From contig JBGTEJ010000071.1 in NCBI GenBank assembly GCA_041747855.1, forward strand, positions 1 to 64,000: 64,000 bases of DNA, written 5' to 3'. A model generated the notes under the pieces. The model made no database searches, was not told where the DNA came from, and saw only the letters and a program-made list of their open reading frames with translations. Made by a program: the position numbers and the translations under genes. Source of the DNA: ZC4RG35 sp041747855. Lineage in GTDB: Bacteria > Actinomycetota > Acidimicrobiia > Spongiisociales > ZC4RG35. Shown here piece after piece: positions 34,003-44,428 of the stretch (position 1 is its first letter; each line of letters starts with the position of its first letter).

Positions 34003-35156
34003 CCCATCCCGACCTTCTGCGACATCTGGAGGGACTTTCCCTCGGTCTGCAACGAGGGGGCGATCATCACTTCGGCCTTCTGGAACTCCTTGATGTTCGA
34101 GTATCCGGTGGTTGCCATCGAAACCCGGAGGGCGCCAAAGAGGTTTCGTCTTCCATCGTTCTCGTGAGCAGGCCCGACAAGGATCTCGTCGAGGGTGCCA
34201 CGGTTCCCGACATGGACCCTGGCCCCTCGGGGCAGGGTCGGGTGGAAGGTGGCCATGCCCCAATGGAATCCGAGTCCTGGCGCCTCGGCCGCAGACGACA
34301 ACGGTGAGCCGATCATCACCGCGTCGGCACCACATGCGATGGCTTTGGCGATGTCACCTCCGGTCCTCATGCCACCATCGGCGATGACATGGACATACCG
34401 TCCGGTCTCGTCGAGGTAACGGATCCTGGCACCGGCAGCGTCGGCGATGGCGGTTGCCTGAGGGACACCCACACCGAGTACACCCCTGGTCGTGCAGGAA
34501 GCGCCAGGACCAACACCCACGAGGACACCAACGGCACCGGTCCGCATCAGGTGGAGGGCCGTCGAGTAGCTGGCACAGCCGCCGGCGATGACCGGCACCT
34601 CGCATCCGGCGATGTATTCCTTGAGATTGAGCGGCTCTTCCCTCGTGGACACGTGCTCCGCGGAAACGACCGTCCCCTGAATGACCAGGATGTCCAATCC
34701 GGCGGAGATGGCCAGATGACCCCAATCCCGCACTCTCTGCGGAGTGAGACTGGCCGACGTGACCACCCCCCCGGCTTTGATCTCGGCGACCCGCTGACCG
34801 ATGAGGTCGGGCTTGACCGGCTCCAGGTAGATCTCCTGCATCCTCCTGGTCGCCTTCTCGACCTCGAGTTCAGCGATCTCCTCGAAGTAAGGAACCGGGT
34901 CTTCGTATCGTGTCCAAAGCCCTTCTAGGTTGAGGACACCCACCCCTCCGAGCTTTCCGATCTTGATCGCGGTCTCGGGACTGACCGCCCCGTCCATGGC
35001 GGAACCCATCATGGGCAAATCGAACCGGAATGCGTCCATCTGCCAGGAGATGTCGACATCGTCGGGGTCCCTTGTGCGACGTGAGGGGACGATGGCGATG
35101 TCGTCGAAACCGAAGGCTTGACGACCGGACTTGCCGATTCCGATGTCGATTTCCAC
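33999..35156 (-). CDS. guaB3: GuaB3 family IMP dehydrogenase-related protein
   Basis: A 385-residue TIM-barrel protein of the actinobacterial and cyanobacterial GuaB3 type, without the CBS domain insert of ordinary IMP dehydrogenase. The active-site cysteine is Cys221 in GPGASCTTRGVLGVGVPQ, and VIADGGMRTGGDIAKAIACGADAVMIGSPL binds the IMP phosphate. It is coupled to guaA by a 4-base overlap, consistent with IMP to XMP to GMP, though GuaB3 proteins do not always carry the main IMPDH activity. The GTG start at 35156 has a strong GGAGGA at 35164-35169. Confidence 0.93.
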   Translation of the reverse strand: MEIDIGIGKSGRQAFGFDDIAIVPSRRTRDPDDVDISWQMDAFRFDLPMMGSAMDGAVSPETAIKIGKLGGVGVLNLEGLWTRYEDPVPYFEEIAELEVEKATRRMQEIYLEPVKPDLIGQRVAEIKAGGVVTSASLTPQRVRDWGHLAISAGLDILVIQGTVVSAEHVSTREEPLNLKEYIAGCEVPVIAGGCASYSTALHLMRTGAVGVLVGVGPGASCTTRGVLGVGVPQATAIADAAGARIRYLDETGRYVHVIADGGMRTGGDIAKAIACGADAVMIGSPLSSAAEAPGLGFHWGMATFHPTLPRGARVHVGNRGTLDEILVGPAHENDGRRNLFGALRVSMATTGYSNIKEFQKAEVMIAPSLQTEGKSLQMSQKVGMG

Positions 35157-35227
35157 TGGGTCTTCCTCCGCTCTGAAACGCAAGGGTACCAGTGTCCCAT
35201 CGGGTTGAGGCAGTAGCCTCCGGGCCG

Positions 35228-35953
35228 GTGAACCGGAGCTGGAGAGTTGTCGACTTCGCGGTGATCTGGCTGGCCGGATTGCTAGGTGCCGGAATCGTCG
35301 GATACGGCTACGGCATCCTGCAACCAGACGTTTCGGAGAGCAACCTGATCATCGCCGGCCTGGCCGGACGGTACCTGGCCACTCTGATCGTGTTCGGCTG
35401 GTTGGCCCGTGTCCGCGAAATTGGGGAGATCGGCCTCACCGTCCAGCCAAAAGACACCCTCTATGCCGGAGTCGGGATGCTCTCCCAGATAGTGGTGGCA
35501 CTTCTCATATACCCGCTGGTGGTCCGACTGTTCCCGGACGGTGGGCCAGTCCAGGATATCGGGGGCGTCATCACCTCACCTGATACGACCACGACCCTGA
35601 AGATGACATTGTTCGTGACCGCGGTCCTGATCGCTCCCTTCGTCGAAGAGCTTCTATTCAGGGGGATCCTCCTCAAGGCTTTGCAGCGCCATGGACGAAA
35701 CCTGGCGGTCGTCGTCAGCTCCCTCCTATTCACCGCCATCCACGTCCCCGGTCTCTCGATGGACAACATGCTTGCTTCCGCCGTCGTGGTACTGCCCCCG
35801 CTCTTCGTGCTGGGTGTCGTGCTCGCCTTTCTCACCCTCCGGACCGGACGTCTCGGCCCGGCGATCTTCCTCCACTCCGGATGGAACCTCCTTGTGGCGT
35901 CCGTTCTTCTCATCCCGCGCGAACTCCTCGAACGACTCGAGCAGATGGGCTGA
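35228..35953 (+). CDS. CPBP family intramembrane metalloprotease
   Basis: A 241-residue polytopic protein with about seven hydrophobic helices. The glutamate pair is Glu140-Glu141 in APFVEELLFRG (EExxR motif). The second motif ends in FTAIH (His172), and the third is HSGWN. These define the CAAX-protease/bacteriocin-processing family (Abi), whose bacterial members usually have unknown substrates. I start at the GTG at 35228 (MNRSWRVVDFAVIW); a GTG at 35192 would add 12 residues. It is divergent from guaB3. Confidence 0.82.
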   Translation: MNRSWRVVDFAVIWLAGLLGAGIVGYGYGILQPDVSESNLIIAGLAGRYLATLIVFGWLARVREIGEIGLTVQPKDTLYAGVGMLSQIVVALLIYPLVVRLFPDGGPVQDIGGVITSPDTTTTLKMTLFVTAVLIAPFVEELLFRGILLKALQRHGRNLAVVVSSLLFTAIHVPGLSMDNMLASAVVVLPPLFVLGVVLAFLTLRTGRLGPAIFLHSGWNLLVASVLLIPRELLERLEQMG

Positions 35954-36003
35954 GTGCGAGCGACGGGGGCGGGTGTCGCCCGCCGTGCCCGCATTGGCGA
36001 ACA

Positions 36004-39000
36004 TCAACCCAGGGTCACACGCACCTGGTGGGTATGACCATCGTCGATCATTTCAAGTTCGGAGTCGGCAGGCATCGTGTTGCCGTCGAGGCTCAACGCC
36101 ACCACTCCCCTATTGGCCCCGTTGGGATTGCTGACCCGGATCTCATATGTCGAGGAGTGGTAGCGAAATGTGATCTCGAAGCTGCGCCAATCGCGGGGAA
36201 TGCATGGATCGATGACCATACGGGTGCCCCGAAGACGAAAACCGAGAATCCACTCCACGCCCGCTCGATACATCCAACCGGCGGCGCCCGTATACCAGGT
36301 CCAACCACCCCGACCGACATGGGGTGCCTCCGAGTAGACATCGGCAGCGGCCACATAGGGCTCCACCCGGTAACGGTGGATGCCGGCTCGAGTGCTGGCG
36401 TGGTTAATAGGGTTGAGCAAACCGAAGAGCTCGCCCGCCCGATCTCCGTCACCCAGGCTGGCGAAGGCGATCACCGACCAAATCGCGGCATGGGTGTATT
36501 GCCCACCGTTCTCACGAACCCCAGGCAGATAGCCCTTGATGTATCCGGGGTCCACATCCCACTCGTCGAACGGCGGGGTGAAAAGGAGGACAAGACCATC
36601 GCCCCGGTGCACCAGGTACTCCTCGACTGACGCCATGGCTCTTCGGGCTCTTGCTTCGCGGGCGCCACCGTGGATCACGGACCAGGACTGGGCGATCGAG
36701 TCGATCCGACACTCGGGGTTCAGCGATGAACCCAAGGGAGTCCCATCGTCGAAGAAGGCCCTCCGGTACCAGTCCCCATCCCAGGCTTCGGCCTCGATGC
36801 ACTCTCTGAGACGCGCCGCAGCGCCACGCCATTCCTCGCCAAGCTCCTCGTGGCCGACCCGATCGGCGATATCGGCGAACTGCCGCAGATTGGCATCGAG
36901 GAACCAGCCGAGCCAGACACTCTCACCGATGCCGTCTCTGCCCACCCGATTCAGGCCGTCGTTCCAGTCACCAGTCCCGATGAGGGGGAGACCTCGATCA
37001 CCCAAAAGCGAGATCGCCCGTTCGAGGGCCCGCCGGCAATGGTCGAACATGGTCCCGTGCGCCATCGAGGGCTCCGGGGCCATGTAGGCCTCGTCCTGCC
37101 CAGGTTCCAGCATCGGCCCCCGCATGTATGGCACTTCCACGGTCAGGAGATCCTCGTCACCAGTCACCTCGACATAGTGGGCCACGGCATATGGGAGCCA
37201 CAGATAGTCATCGGATATCCTCGTCCGGACTCCTCGCCCCAGCGGCTCATGCCACCAGTGAAGGACATCGCCCTCCTCGAACTGGTGGGCGGCGGCCCGC
37301 AAGAGGTGCTCGCGGGCTACCCCACGCATCGGCACCACCAGGGCCATCACGTCCTGGAGTTGATCCCGGAAACCGTATGCACCTCCAGCCTGGTAGAAAG
37401 CGGCCCGGGCAAGCACCCGACAGGCAAGGGTCTGGTAGAGCAGCCAGTGGTTGATCATCAGGTCGAAGGAGCGGTCCGGGGTCTTCACCTGAATGGTCTT
37501 CGATACATCGGTCCATCTCCTGGCCACATCGGCGTCGACCCGCTCGCCGTCCACTTGGCGATAGCGTTCGATCAGCCTCCTGGCTTCCTCTTGGTCATCA
37601 CCCTGGCCAAGAAGGAACAGCAACTCGACCTCCTGGTCGGGTTCAAGCACCACCCGCCGCTGTATTGCTCCACAGGTGTCGAAGCCAGCCCCAACTCTTC
37701 CCGACAACTCGACGGTTCCCTGGAGGATCAGGGGGTGGTCGACACTGCCGTGCCTTCCCAGGAACTCGGTTCGATCGGTGGTCATCGTGGATTCGCCTGC
37801 TCCAAAGTCGGCGAAGGCGACCCTGTCGCCGAAGTCCACGTTCCATGGATTGCGGGCGAGGATGGCCCCGGTTGATTCATCGCGTTGAGTGACGATCTGC
37901 ATCGTCGCTACCGACCTGGTGGTCCCCAGCACCCACTCGACATAAGCAGTGACCGATATGCGACGACGACGGCCGCTCTCGTTGCGGATCCGCAGACGGG
38001 ACAGCTTGATGGAATCGTCGAGTGGCACCGTCTGGTGGAGTCGAAGCTTGATTCCCCTCGCGGTGTGCTCGAACTCTGAGTAACCCGGGCCGTGACGGGC
38101 GACGTAGAACGAGTCCGGGTCCCGGATCGGCAGGGCGGTCGGTCCCCACACTTCCCCCGTGTCCTCGTCCCTGACGTAGATCACCTCGCCAGGAGGGTCG
38201 CTCACCGGATCGTTGGACCAAGGGGTCAGCTGATTCTCCCGGCTGTTCTCCGACCAGCTGAATGCCGACCCCGAAGCCGAGACACAGAACCCAAAACGCG
38301 AGTTGGCCACCACGTTGACCCAAGGGACCGGCGACCACTGGCCCTCACCCAGGACCACCACATACTCCGATCCGTCACCGGCGAAGCCGCCGAGTCCGTT
38401 GTGGAACTCGAGGTCGAGCCGTGGCGGAGTCCCGCCCGCTTGCGCCAGCGCAACAGGTGCGACCCGGACGACGGGCTCGGTCGAAGGTGGAAGTCGACGG
38501 GCGAGCTGGTCGGCCAGAGTTCCGTGGTGACTGAGGAAGATAGCCCGGGCGGCCGCACCGAGAGTGGCCCTGTCATCAGGTGTGAGTTGTGAGCCACCCA
38601 GGACGAAAACCCCTCCGTCCGGTGCCTGCCCCGTCTGCCGACCTCTCTCCCGGACCAACTCCTCGATAGAGTCCTGGAGATCGGGGGCGTAGGTGCCGGC
38701 CATCTCGTTGACGACCACCAGGTCTGCGAAAAGCCCCTTTATCCGCCAGTACTCTTGCGCCCTGAGGAGATCGCGGACCAGTCCTCTTTCCTCGGACCGA
38801 TCGATCCTCACCAACACGATCGGAAGATCACCCGAAATGCTGTGTCTCCACAGCCCTTGCCTGCTCGTCGACTCGCCCGGCCGGCCCCCTGCAGCCCAGG
38901 CCGCCGGATCGAAGTAGATGAGCCGCCCTGCCAACTCCTGGAACACGTGTGCCTGCTCGGGCTCGATTCCCAGGTGATTGAGCCGGACCTGAGCCTGGCT

Positions 39001-42000
39001 CCAGGCCAGTGTCAGGCTCCGCTCGAAGGTATCCGGGTCTGAGAACCTGTCGATCAAGTCGAGCGCCTCGGCCCTGGAGCCGGCAATCAATGTGGTGAAG
39101 TCGAGATGGGCGGTGCCACCGGGCGGTACCCGCACCTTCCTCCTAATGCTGAAAATGGGGTCCAGCACCCGACCCACCGAGTTCGACAGGGGTCGATCGA
39201 TGGCGGCAGCGCGATGTAACGGGTTACCCCGGCCGAGGAAACGAGACCGGTCGGTCTCGTACTGGGTCCCGCCGACGAGGGTTCCGGTGACGGCGACGAC
39301 GTGGCCCACCCAGATCGCCTCCTCCTCCGCTGAACGGGATCGGCGGGTGGCGATCAACGCGTCGCGGTCGGCTACGGCCTCGGTTTGGACGAACAGGTTC
39401 GAGAAGGCGGGGTGAGCGTCATCTGCACGTGGATCGGCCAGGACCAGCTCTGCATACGAGGTCACCTCCAACTCCCTGGAGGTCGCGCCCAGGTTGGTCA
39501 GGCTCACCCGGCGGACCTCGGCGTCCTCCTCCGACGAGATCACGACAGTGGTGCTGGTGGCAATGGTTCCATCGCGACGCGTTATCTCAACCTTGTCCTC
39601 GCTGAAAGCCACCTCATAGGCATCGGGCTCTGCCCCGGTGGGCTGGTATCCGGCAGACCAGGTCCTGCCCGAAGCGTCCCTTATGAATGTGTATGTGCCG
39701 AAATTGTCTCTGGTGACATCCTCGCGCCACCGGTTCACAGCCAACCCGTGCCAGCGGCTGTACCCGGACCCCGCCGAGGTGACCACCGTGCTCAGCCGGC
39801 CATTGGAGAGCAGATGAGCCTCCGGCACCGGGCCATGGGGCGACCTCACCCTTCGAACCACCACTTTCGCACCGTTGTGGGGCTGGGACGCAGCGGCCAC
39901 CTCCTCGGCGCGAGGTCGGGCCACTTCCAGATCGCGGGGCACGCGCTCATGGAGCAACAGTTCGGCCGCTCGCACCGTGGGAGAGCTGTGGAAGAGGCCC
40001 CGAATGAAACCGTCGTAGATGACATTGGCCACCGCAACCAATGACATCGCCTGATGGTGGGCCATGAAGGCCCGGACCAGCACACCTTCCCCGGATTCAG
40101 GGAGTCGGGCAGGGGTGAAGTCGATCGCCTCGTAATAGCCATAGGCGCCCATCGCTCCCTGGGCTTCGAGCCTGCCCAGGTTCGTCACCGCTTCGCCAGG
40201 ATCAACCATGGCTGCCAGCATCGTGGCGTAGGGTGAGACCACCAGGTCCTCCCCAAGACCCCGCTTGAATCCCAGACCTGGTACTCCGAAGGCCCGGTAC
40301 TGGTAGGTCAGAGAGACATCGCGTGCCGAGAACGCGGATTCCGAGATCCCCCAGGGAACCCGACGCTCCGTCCCGTACTCGACCTGGCGCTGGACCACCG
40401 CCCGATAGGTGGTGTTGAGGACGCTTTCGGGAGGAGACCTCATCACCAGCAGCGGCATCAGATACTCGAACATCGACCCCGACCAGGAGATCAGGGCGGC
40501 CTCGGCACCCATAGGGGTCATCGGCCGCCCCAGCCGGAACCAATGGCTGGAGGGAAGATCCCCCTTGGCGATCCCGACGAAACTGGCCAGCCGTGCCTCC
40601 GAAGCCAGCAAGTCGTAGTGACTGCCGTCCCTGGTTGACTCGAACACCCTGTATCCAATCGTCAGGAGCTTGTTGCCGGGATCGAGAAGAAACGAGAAGT
40701 CCATGGACTTCACCAGTTGAGAGCAGTAGCCGGCAATGTCGGACAGTCGTCGATCCATCTGTCGCATGTCTTCCGCGTTGTCGAACATGGAGCGATCAGC
40801 GCGGTGACTCTGGACCGTCGAGGTGAGCGCCCAGGCCCAATACTCCAGATCTCCATCCCCGGAAGCCTTGGCCAGGGTGGTCGCTATGTCGGCCACCGCT
40901 TCGGCCGTCGCCTCGACCTCATCGAAGCTGGCGGTGGTGTCGGCGAACCCGTCGAGGGCGTCGAACAACTCATCCAAGGCTCGTTCCAGGTGGCGCGGCG
41001 AGACCACTTCCACGCCCGAGCCCACCAGGTCATCGGAGGCCTCCACGATCAACCGGCCGATGTCCCTGATCCCGTCGGCGACTTCATGACTCGACCCCAG
41101 GCTGCCTAGCAGGGCGCACCCTTCCGACACCGCCAGGAGGTGGCCCGCAAGGTTGCCACTGTCCACGGTGGAGACGTATCGGGGAGCCAGTGGCTGCAGT
41201 GAGACCGTGTCGTACCAGTTGAGAAGGTGGCCATTGAAGCGTTCCAGCTTCTCGACCGTGGACAGAGTGGTCTCGAGTCGGGTGACCATCTCCTCGACGC
41301 CGATCCAGCCGAATCGCCGGGCCGAGAGCACCGCCAGCAAGTAAAGGCCGATGTTGGTCGGAGAAGTCCGGTGAGCAACGATTGCCACGTCCTCCTGGTA
41401 GTTGTCCGGCGGAAGCCAGTTGTCTTCGGCAATCACGAAACGCTCGAAGTAACGCCAGGTCTTGCGCGCCGCCAACCGTAACGCTTCACGCTCATCTGAT
41501 GTCGATGGCTCTGACACCCGGACCAGCCGGGGAATGCTGGCCCAGTGAGCGATGAAGGGTGCCGAGAACCAAACCGACGACCAGGCGATTGCGAGGAAAA
41601 CTGCCTCCGGTTTGACCAGTGCAGCGGCGGTGGTGACGCTCAGGCCGACCACCATCGAGGGCGCCATTCGACTGACGAAGGCGACTCTGTCAAGTCCGAA
41701 GCGGCGCTCGCTTTCTTCCGCTGTCACCCAGACGAGCAGCCGTCGACGGGAGACAGCCAGCCTCCAGAGGGTGACCACGATGGCGTCGGTTGTCCGCAGC
41801 GCCTCGTGGGCCAGGAACGACGCTTGCATGAGAAGCCGACCGAGGGCACGTCCGGCATCAAGCCTCCACCGTCGCAGCCGCACGGCTCCGGGCGTGGTGG
41901 TGCGACGGGGGATCATCCGCTCTAGCAAGGGCAACAGAGCAGGCAGGGCCATTGAGATGCCCACGAAGATGGTCCAGGGCCAGGCGAGAACCCCCGGCAG

Positions 42001-44424
42001 CAGGAAGGACGCGATCAAGGTGAACAGAGCGGCAGGGCTACTGAGGCTCCGCCGTAGGTTGTCCAACATCTTGATCCGTGCAATCGGGGGAAGTGGCCCG
42101 TGCCGTCCGAGAATCCATGGCAGGAGTTGCCAATCACCCCTGGTCCACCGGTGTTGTCGGGAAAGAGCGACCTCGTAGTGACTGGGGAACTCCTCGAATA
42201 CTTCGATGTTGGTCACTAGGCCGGCACGGGAAAAAGAGCCTTCGAAGAGATCGTGGCTGAGCAATGTGTTTTCGGGAACCCGACCTTCCAGGGAGGCTTC
42301 GAAGGAGTCGACCTCGTAGATGCCCTTGCCGGCAAAGGAGCCCTCACCGAACAGATCCTGATAGACATCGCTTACGGCTGCGGTGTAAGGGTCGATTCCA
42401 GCCGGAGGAAAGAACACCCTTTGGAAAAAGGAGGTCCCCCCGGCTCCCAGGAATGCTGTCACCCTGGGTTGGAGGACCCCGTACCCTTCCACCACTCGCC
42501 CCAGCGTTGGGTCGAATCGGGGCCGATTGAGGGGATGGGACAGAGTCGCAACCAACCGGTTCGCTGCCCCGGGAGGCAGTCGCGAGTCTTCATCGAGGGT
42601 GATCACATAACGCACGCCAGTAGGCATATGCCCGTGCCAGGGCAAGAAACTGGTGTCGGCCGCCCCGCGTAGCAGTCGGTTGAGCTCGTGGAGCTTGCCT
42701 CGCTTTCGCTCCCAGCCCATGAAGCGACCCTCAGAAGGATTGAACAGCCGCCGACGGTGCAAGAGGAGGAAGCGATCGGCTCCTGAGGGCGCCGGGCCGT
42801 ATCGCTGGTTGAGCTTGGCCACGCCGAGAGAAGCAATCGACAAGAGCTCACCGTCCTCCGGCGTCTCGGCATCTTCGGCGTCGCGCCAATCGCTGAGCAA
42901 TGCGAAGTGGAACTCGCCCTCGGGGTGGGAGAGGTAATGGACCTCCAATCTGTCCACCAGTTGCTCGATCTGACGCGGGCGCGACAACATTGCAGGAATT
43001 GCGACCATGGTCCGAAGCTCCTCGGTCGGGCCACCGCTCAGGTCCAGAGAAGGGAGTTGGTGGGGGTGGGCCAGAGCCGTCACCGCTCTATTGACCAATG
43101 TCACTGCCACGTCGGTGGCGGGGATCAGAGCCAACAGGCCCATGAGCCAGATCCAGGGAGAGGGGGACTCGCCGGTGGTCAGGGGCAGGAGAAGGGCGAA
43201 AGCAGTCACCAGGACGAGTGAGCCGAGGTAGACGGCTACTGCGTGACGTTTTGCTATTCGCGATAGACGCAGCCCCGGTCCCGGCCTGAACCCGACCGCG
43301 CTCTCGAGGTGAGTTCGACCATCCCCAATCAGGTAGTAGCCGGGATCGCTCTCGCGACTCTCAGCTGGATAGGCAGCTGCCAAACGAAGTGTGATGCGAG
43401 CAATATCCAGTTCCTTCGTCTCCGAATCTCTGGAAAGATCTTCGATCGCGTGCCTGTACCGGTCGCGGGTGGCGAAGCTCATCTCGCCATATGTGCTCTG
43501 GGTGGTCAGCAGCCGATCCACCAGGCTCACTCCCTCAACAAAGCCGGCCCATTCGAATGATGAAATGTCGCGAAGACTGGTGACGATGTTGCGCACTGTG
43601 AGGTTGCTGGCCGCCTGGCGATCATGGGTCTGAGCGACGGCCGCCTCGGGCGTGATCCCCTCCTCCGCAAGACGATCCAAGAGTCGGCGGAGACCTGGCG
43701 TGTTCTCCGGATCGTGGTCGCGGAGCCGCTGGACCAACTGGACCACGAATGGTTGGGGGAGACCATCCGAGTCGAGGCGATCGATCATCGCTTCCGCCTC
43801 GCGGCCCCTGGCCCCACCGACCCCGAGGAGGCTATCGGCCAGCTCATCGGCCTGGCGACGGAGTCGCCGAGCACCGACGATCTCCTCGGCCATCCTTCGG
43901 AGGTTCTCCACGAGGATCACCCGCAGGGTGATCGGGATTGCCCAAAGTTCCCCGATCGTGAGGGGCGTCACCTTCTGATATGCCTCTATGTAGCGGTGCA
44001 GGGCCTCGGGATCGAAACGGCTGTCATGGTGAGCGACAAATGCCCAGGCGACTTCGAAGACCCTTGGGTAGCCGGTGAACTTGCCACTAGCCAGCTTGGG
44101 AAGCTGGCGGTAATAGGAGGACGGCAGACTCTCCCTGATCTCATGCAGCTGGCTTTCCACAACGTGGAAGTTGTCGACCAACCACTCAGCCGCCGGAGTG
44201 AGCAGAGCCTCTTCCTTGATGGCCTGAGCCAGCTCCCGATATGAGGAGAGGAGGACCTCGCCATTCTCGGTCAAACGCCGGGATATCAGCCGCAGACGAC
44301 CGCTGCGCCCGTTCGTCTCCTGGGCCTCGGCCAGCGACCTGGCGTGCATCTCGAGTCGTTCGACGCTGAACAACTCCGCCCGGATCGGCTCACCATGCTC
44401 GGCGATAGTGGAAGGGGCGGCCAT
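36004..44424 (-). CDS. Cyclic beta-1,2-glucan synthase-like giant membrane protein (GT84 plus GH94)
   Basis: A 2806-residue protein of the size and layout of rhizobial NdvB/Brucella Cgs. The N-terminal region is cytoplasmic; membrane helices lie near 394-450, 795-840 and 920-965. Between them is a GT84 glycosyltransferase with an acidic ITLDEDSRLP near residue 610 and RQHRWTRGDWQLLPW, an RxxRW-type motif. A glycoamylase-like domain (EDNWLPPDNYQ, STVDSGNLAGHL) follows near 1000-1500. The C-terminal half carries GH94-type repeats ending in the phosphorylase site IGTGDWNDGLNRVG near 2483. In known enzymes these parts initiate, elongate, trim and cyclise a beta-1,2-glucan from UDP-glucose. No exporter gene (ndvA/cgt) is adjacent. 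Confidence 0.88.
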   Translation of the reverse strand: MAAPSTIAEHGEPIRAELFSVERLEMHARSLAEAQETNGRSGRLRLISRRLTENGEVLLSSYRELAQAIKEEALLTPAAEWLVDNFHVVESQLHEIRESLPSSYYRQLPKLASGKFTGYPRVFEVAWAFVAHHDSRFDPEALHRYIEAYQKVTPLTIGELWAIPITLRVILVENLRRMAEEIVGARRLRRQADELADSLLGVGGARGREAEAMIDRLDSDGLPQPFVVQLVQRLRDHDPENTPGLRRLLDRLAEEGITPEAAVAQTHDRQAASNLTVRNIVTSLRDISSFEWAGFVEGVSLVDRLLTTQSTYGEMSFATRDRYRHAIEDLSRDSETKELDIARITLRLAAAYPAESRESDPGYYLIGDGRTHLESAVGFRPGPGLRLSRIAKRHAVAVYLGSLVLVTAFALLLPLTTGESPSPWIWLMGLLALIPATDVAVTLVNRAVTALAHPHQLPSLDLSGGPTEELRTMVAIPAMLSRPRQIEQLVDRLEVHYLSHPEGEFHFALLSDWRDAEDAETPEDGELLSIASLGVAKLNQRYGPAPSGADRFLLLHRRRLFNPSEGRFMGWERKRGKLHELNRLLRGAADTSFLPWHGHMPTGVRYVITLDEDSRLPPGAANRLVATLSHPLNRPRFDPTLGRVVEGYGVLQPRVTAFLGAGGTSFFQRVFFPPAGIDPYTAAVSDVYQDLFGEGSFAGKGIYEVDSFEASLEGRVPENTLLSHDLFEGSFSRAGLVTNIEVFEEFPSHYEVALSRQHRWTRGDWQLLPWILGRHGPLPPIARIKMLDNLRRSLSSPAALFTLIASFLLPGVLAWPWTIFVGISMALPALLPLLERMIPRRTTTPGAVRLRRWRLDAGRALGRLLMQASFLAHEALRTTDAIVVTLWRLAVSRRRLLVWVTAEESERRFGLDRVAFVSRMAPSMVVGLSVTTAAALVKPEAVFLAIAWSSVWFSAPFIAHWASIPRLVRVSEPSTSDEREALRLAARKTWRYFERFVIAEDNWLPPDNYQEDVAIVAHRTSPTNIGLYLLAVLSARRFGWIGVEEMVTRLETTLSTVEKLERFNGHLLNWYDTVSLQPLAPRYVSTVDSGNLAGHLLAVSEGCALLGSLGSSHEVADGIRDIGRLIVEASDDLVGSGVEVVSPRHLERALDELFDALDGFADTTASFDEVEATAEAVADIATTLAKASGDGDLEYWAWALTSTVQSHRADRSMFDNAEDMRQMDRRLSDIAGYCSQLVKSMDFSFLLDPGNKLLTIGYRVFESTRDGSHYDLLASEARLASFVGIAKGDLPSSHWFRLGRPMTPMGAEAALISWSGSMFEYLMPLLVMRSPPESVLNTTYRAVVQRQVEYGTERRVPWGISESAFSARDVSLTYQYRAFGVPGLGFKRGLGEDLVVSPYATMLAAMVDPGEAVTNLGRLEAQGAMGAYGYYEAIDFTPARLPESGEGVLVRAFMAHHQAMSLVAVANVIYDGFIRGLFHSSPTVRAAELLLHERVPRDLEVARPRAEEVAAASQPHNGAKVVVRRVRSPHGPVPEAHLLSNGRLSTVVTSAGSGYSRWHGLAVNRWREDVTRDNFGTYTFIRDASGRTWSAGYQPTGAEPDAYEVAFSEDKVEITRRDGTIATSTTVVISSEEDAEVRRVSLTNLGATSRELEVTSYAELVLADPRADDAHPAFSNLFVQTEAVADRDALIATRRSRSAEEEAIWVGHVVAVTGTLVGGTQYETDRSRFLGRGNPLHRAAAIDRPLSNSVGRVLDPIFSIRRKVRVPPGGTAHLDFTTLIAGSRAEALDLIDRFSDPDTFERSLTLAWSQAQVRLNHLGIEPEQAHVFQELAGRLIYFDPAAWAAGGRPGESTSRQGLWRHSISGDLPIVLVRIDRSEERGLVRDLLRAQEYWRIKGLFADLVVVNEMAGTYAPDLQDSIEELVRERGRQTGQAPDGGVFVLGGSQLTPDDRATLGAAARAIFLSHHGTLADQLARRLPPSTEPVVRVAPVALAQAGGTPPRLDLEFHNGLGGFAGDGSEYVVVLGEGQWSPVPWVNVVANSRFGFCVSASGSAFSWSENSRENQLTPWSNDPVSDPPGEVIYVRDEDTGEVWGPTALPIRDPDSFYVARHGPGYSEFEHTARGIKLRLHQTVPLDDSIKLSRLRIRNESGRRRRISVTAYVEWVLGTTRSVATMQIVTQRDESTGAILARNPWNVDFGDRVAFADFGAGESTMTTDRTEFLGRHGSVDHPLILQGTVELSGRVGAGFDTCGAIQRRVVLEPDQEVELLFLLGQGDDQEEARRLIERYRQVDGERVDADVARRWTDVSKTIQVKTPDRSFDLMINHWLLYQTLACRVLARAAFYQAGGAYGFRDQLQDVMALVVPMRGVAREHLLRAAAHQFEEGDVLHWWHEPLGRGVRTRISDDYLWLPYAVAHYVEVTGDEDLLTVEVPYMRGPMLEPGQDEAYMAPEPSMAHGTMFDHCRRALERAISLLGDRGLPLIGTGDWNDGLNRVGRDGIGESVWLGWFLDANLRQFADIADRVGHEELGEEWRGAAARLRECIEAEAWDGDWYRRAFFDDGTPLGSSLNPECRIDSIAQSWSVIHGGAREARARRAMASVEEYLVHRGDGLVLLFTPPFDEWDVDPGYIKGYLPGVRENGGQYTHAAIWSVIAFASLGDGDRAGELFGLLNPINHASTRAGIHRYRVEPYVAAADVYSEAPHVGRGGWTWYTGAAGWMYRAGVEWILGFRLRGTRMVIDPCIPRDWRSFEITFRYHSSTYEIRVSNPNGANRGVVALSLDGNTMPADSELEMIDDGHTHQVRVTLG

Positions 44425-44428
44425 CAGG

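Noticed and set aside
36850..37875. A 341-codon plus-strand frame inside the glucan synthase region
   Set aside because: It is antisense to the GH94 part of the 2806-residue protein, where catalytic motifs are intact.
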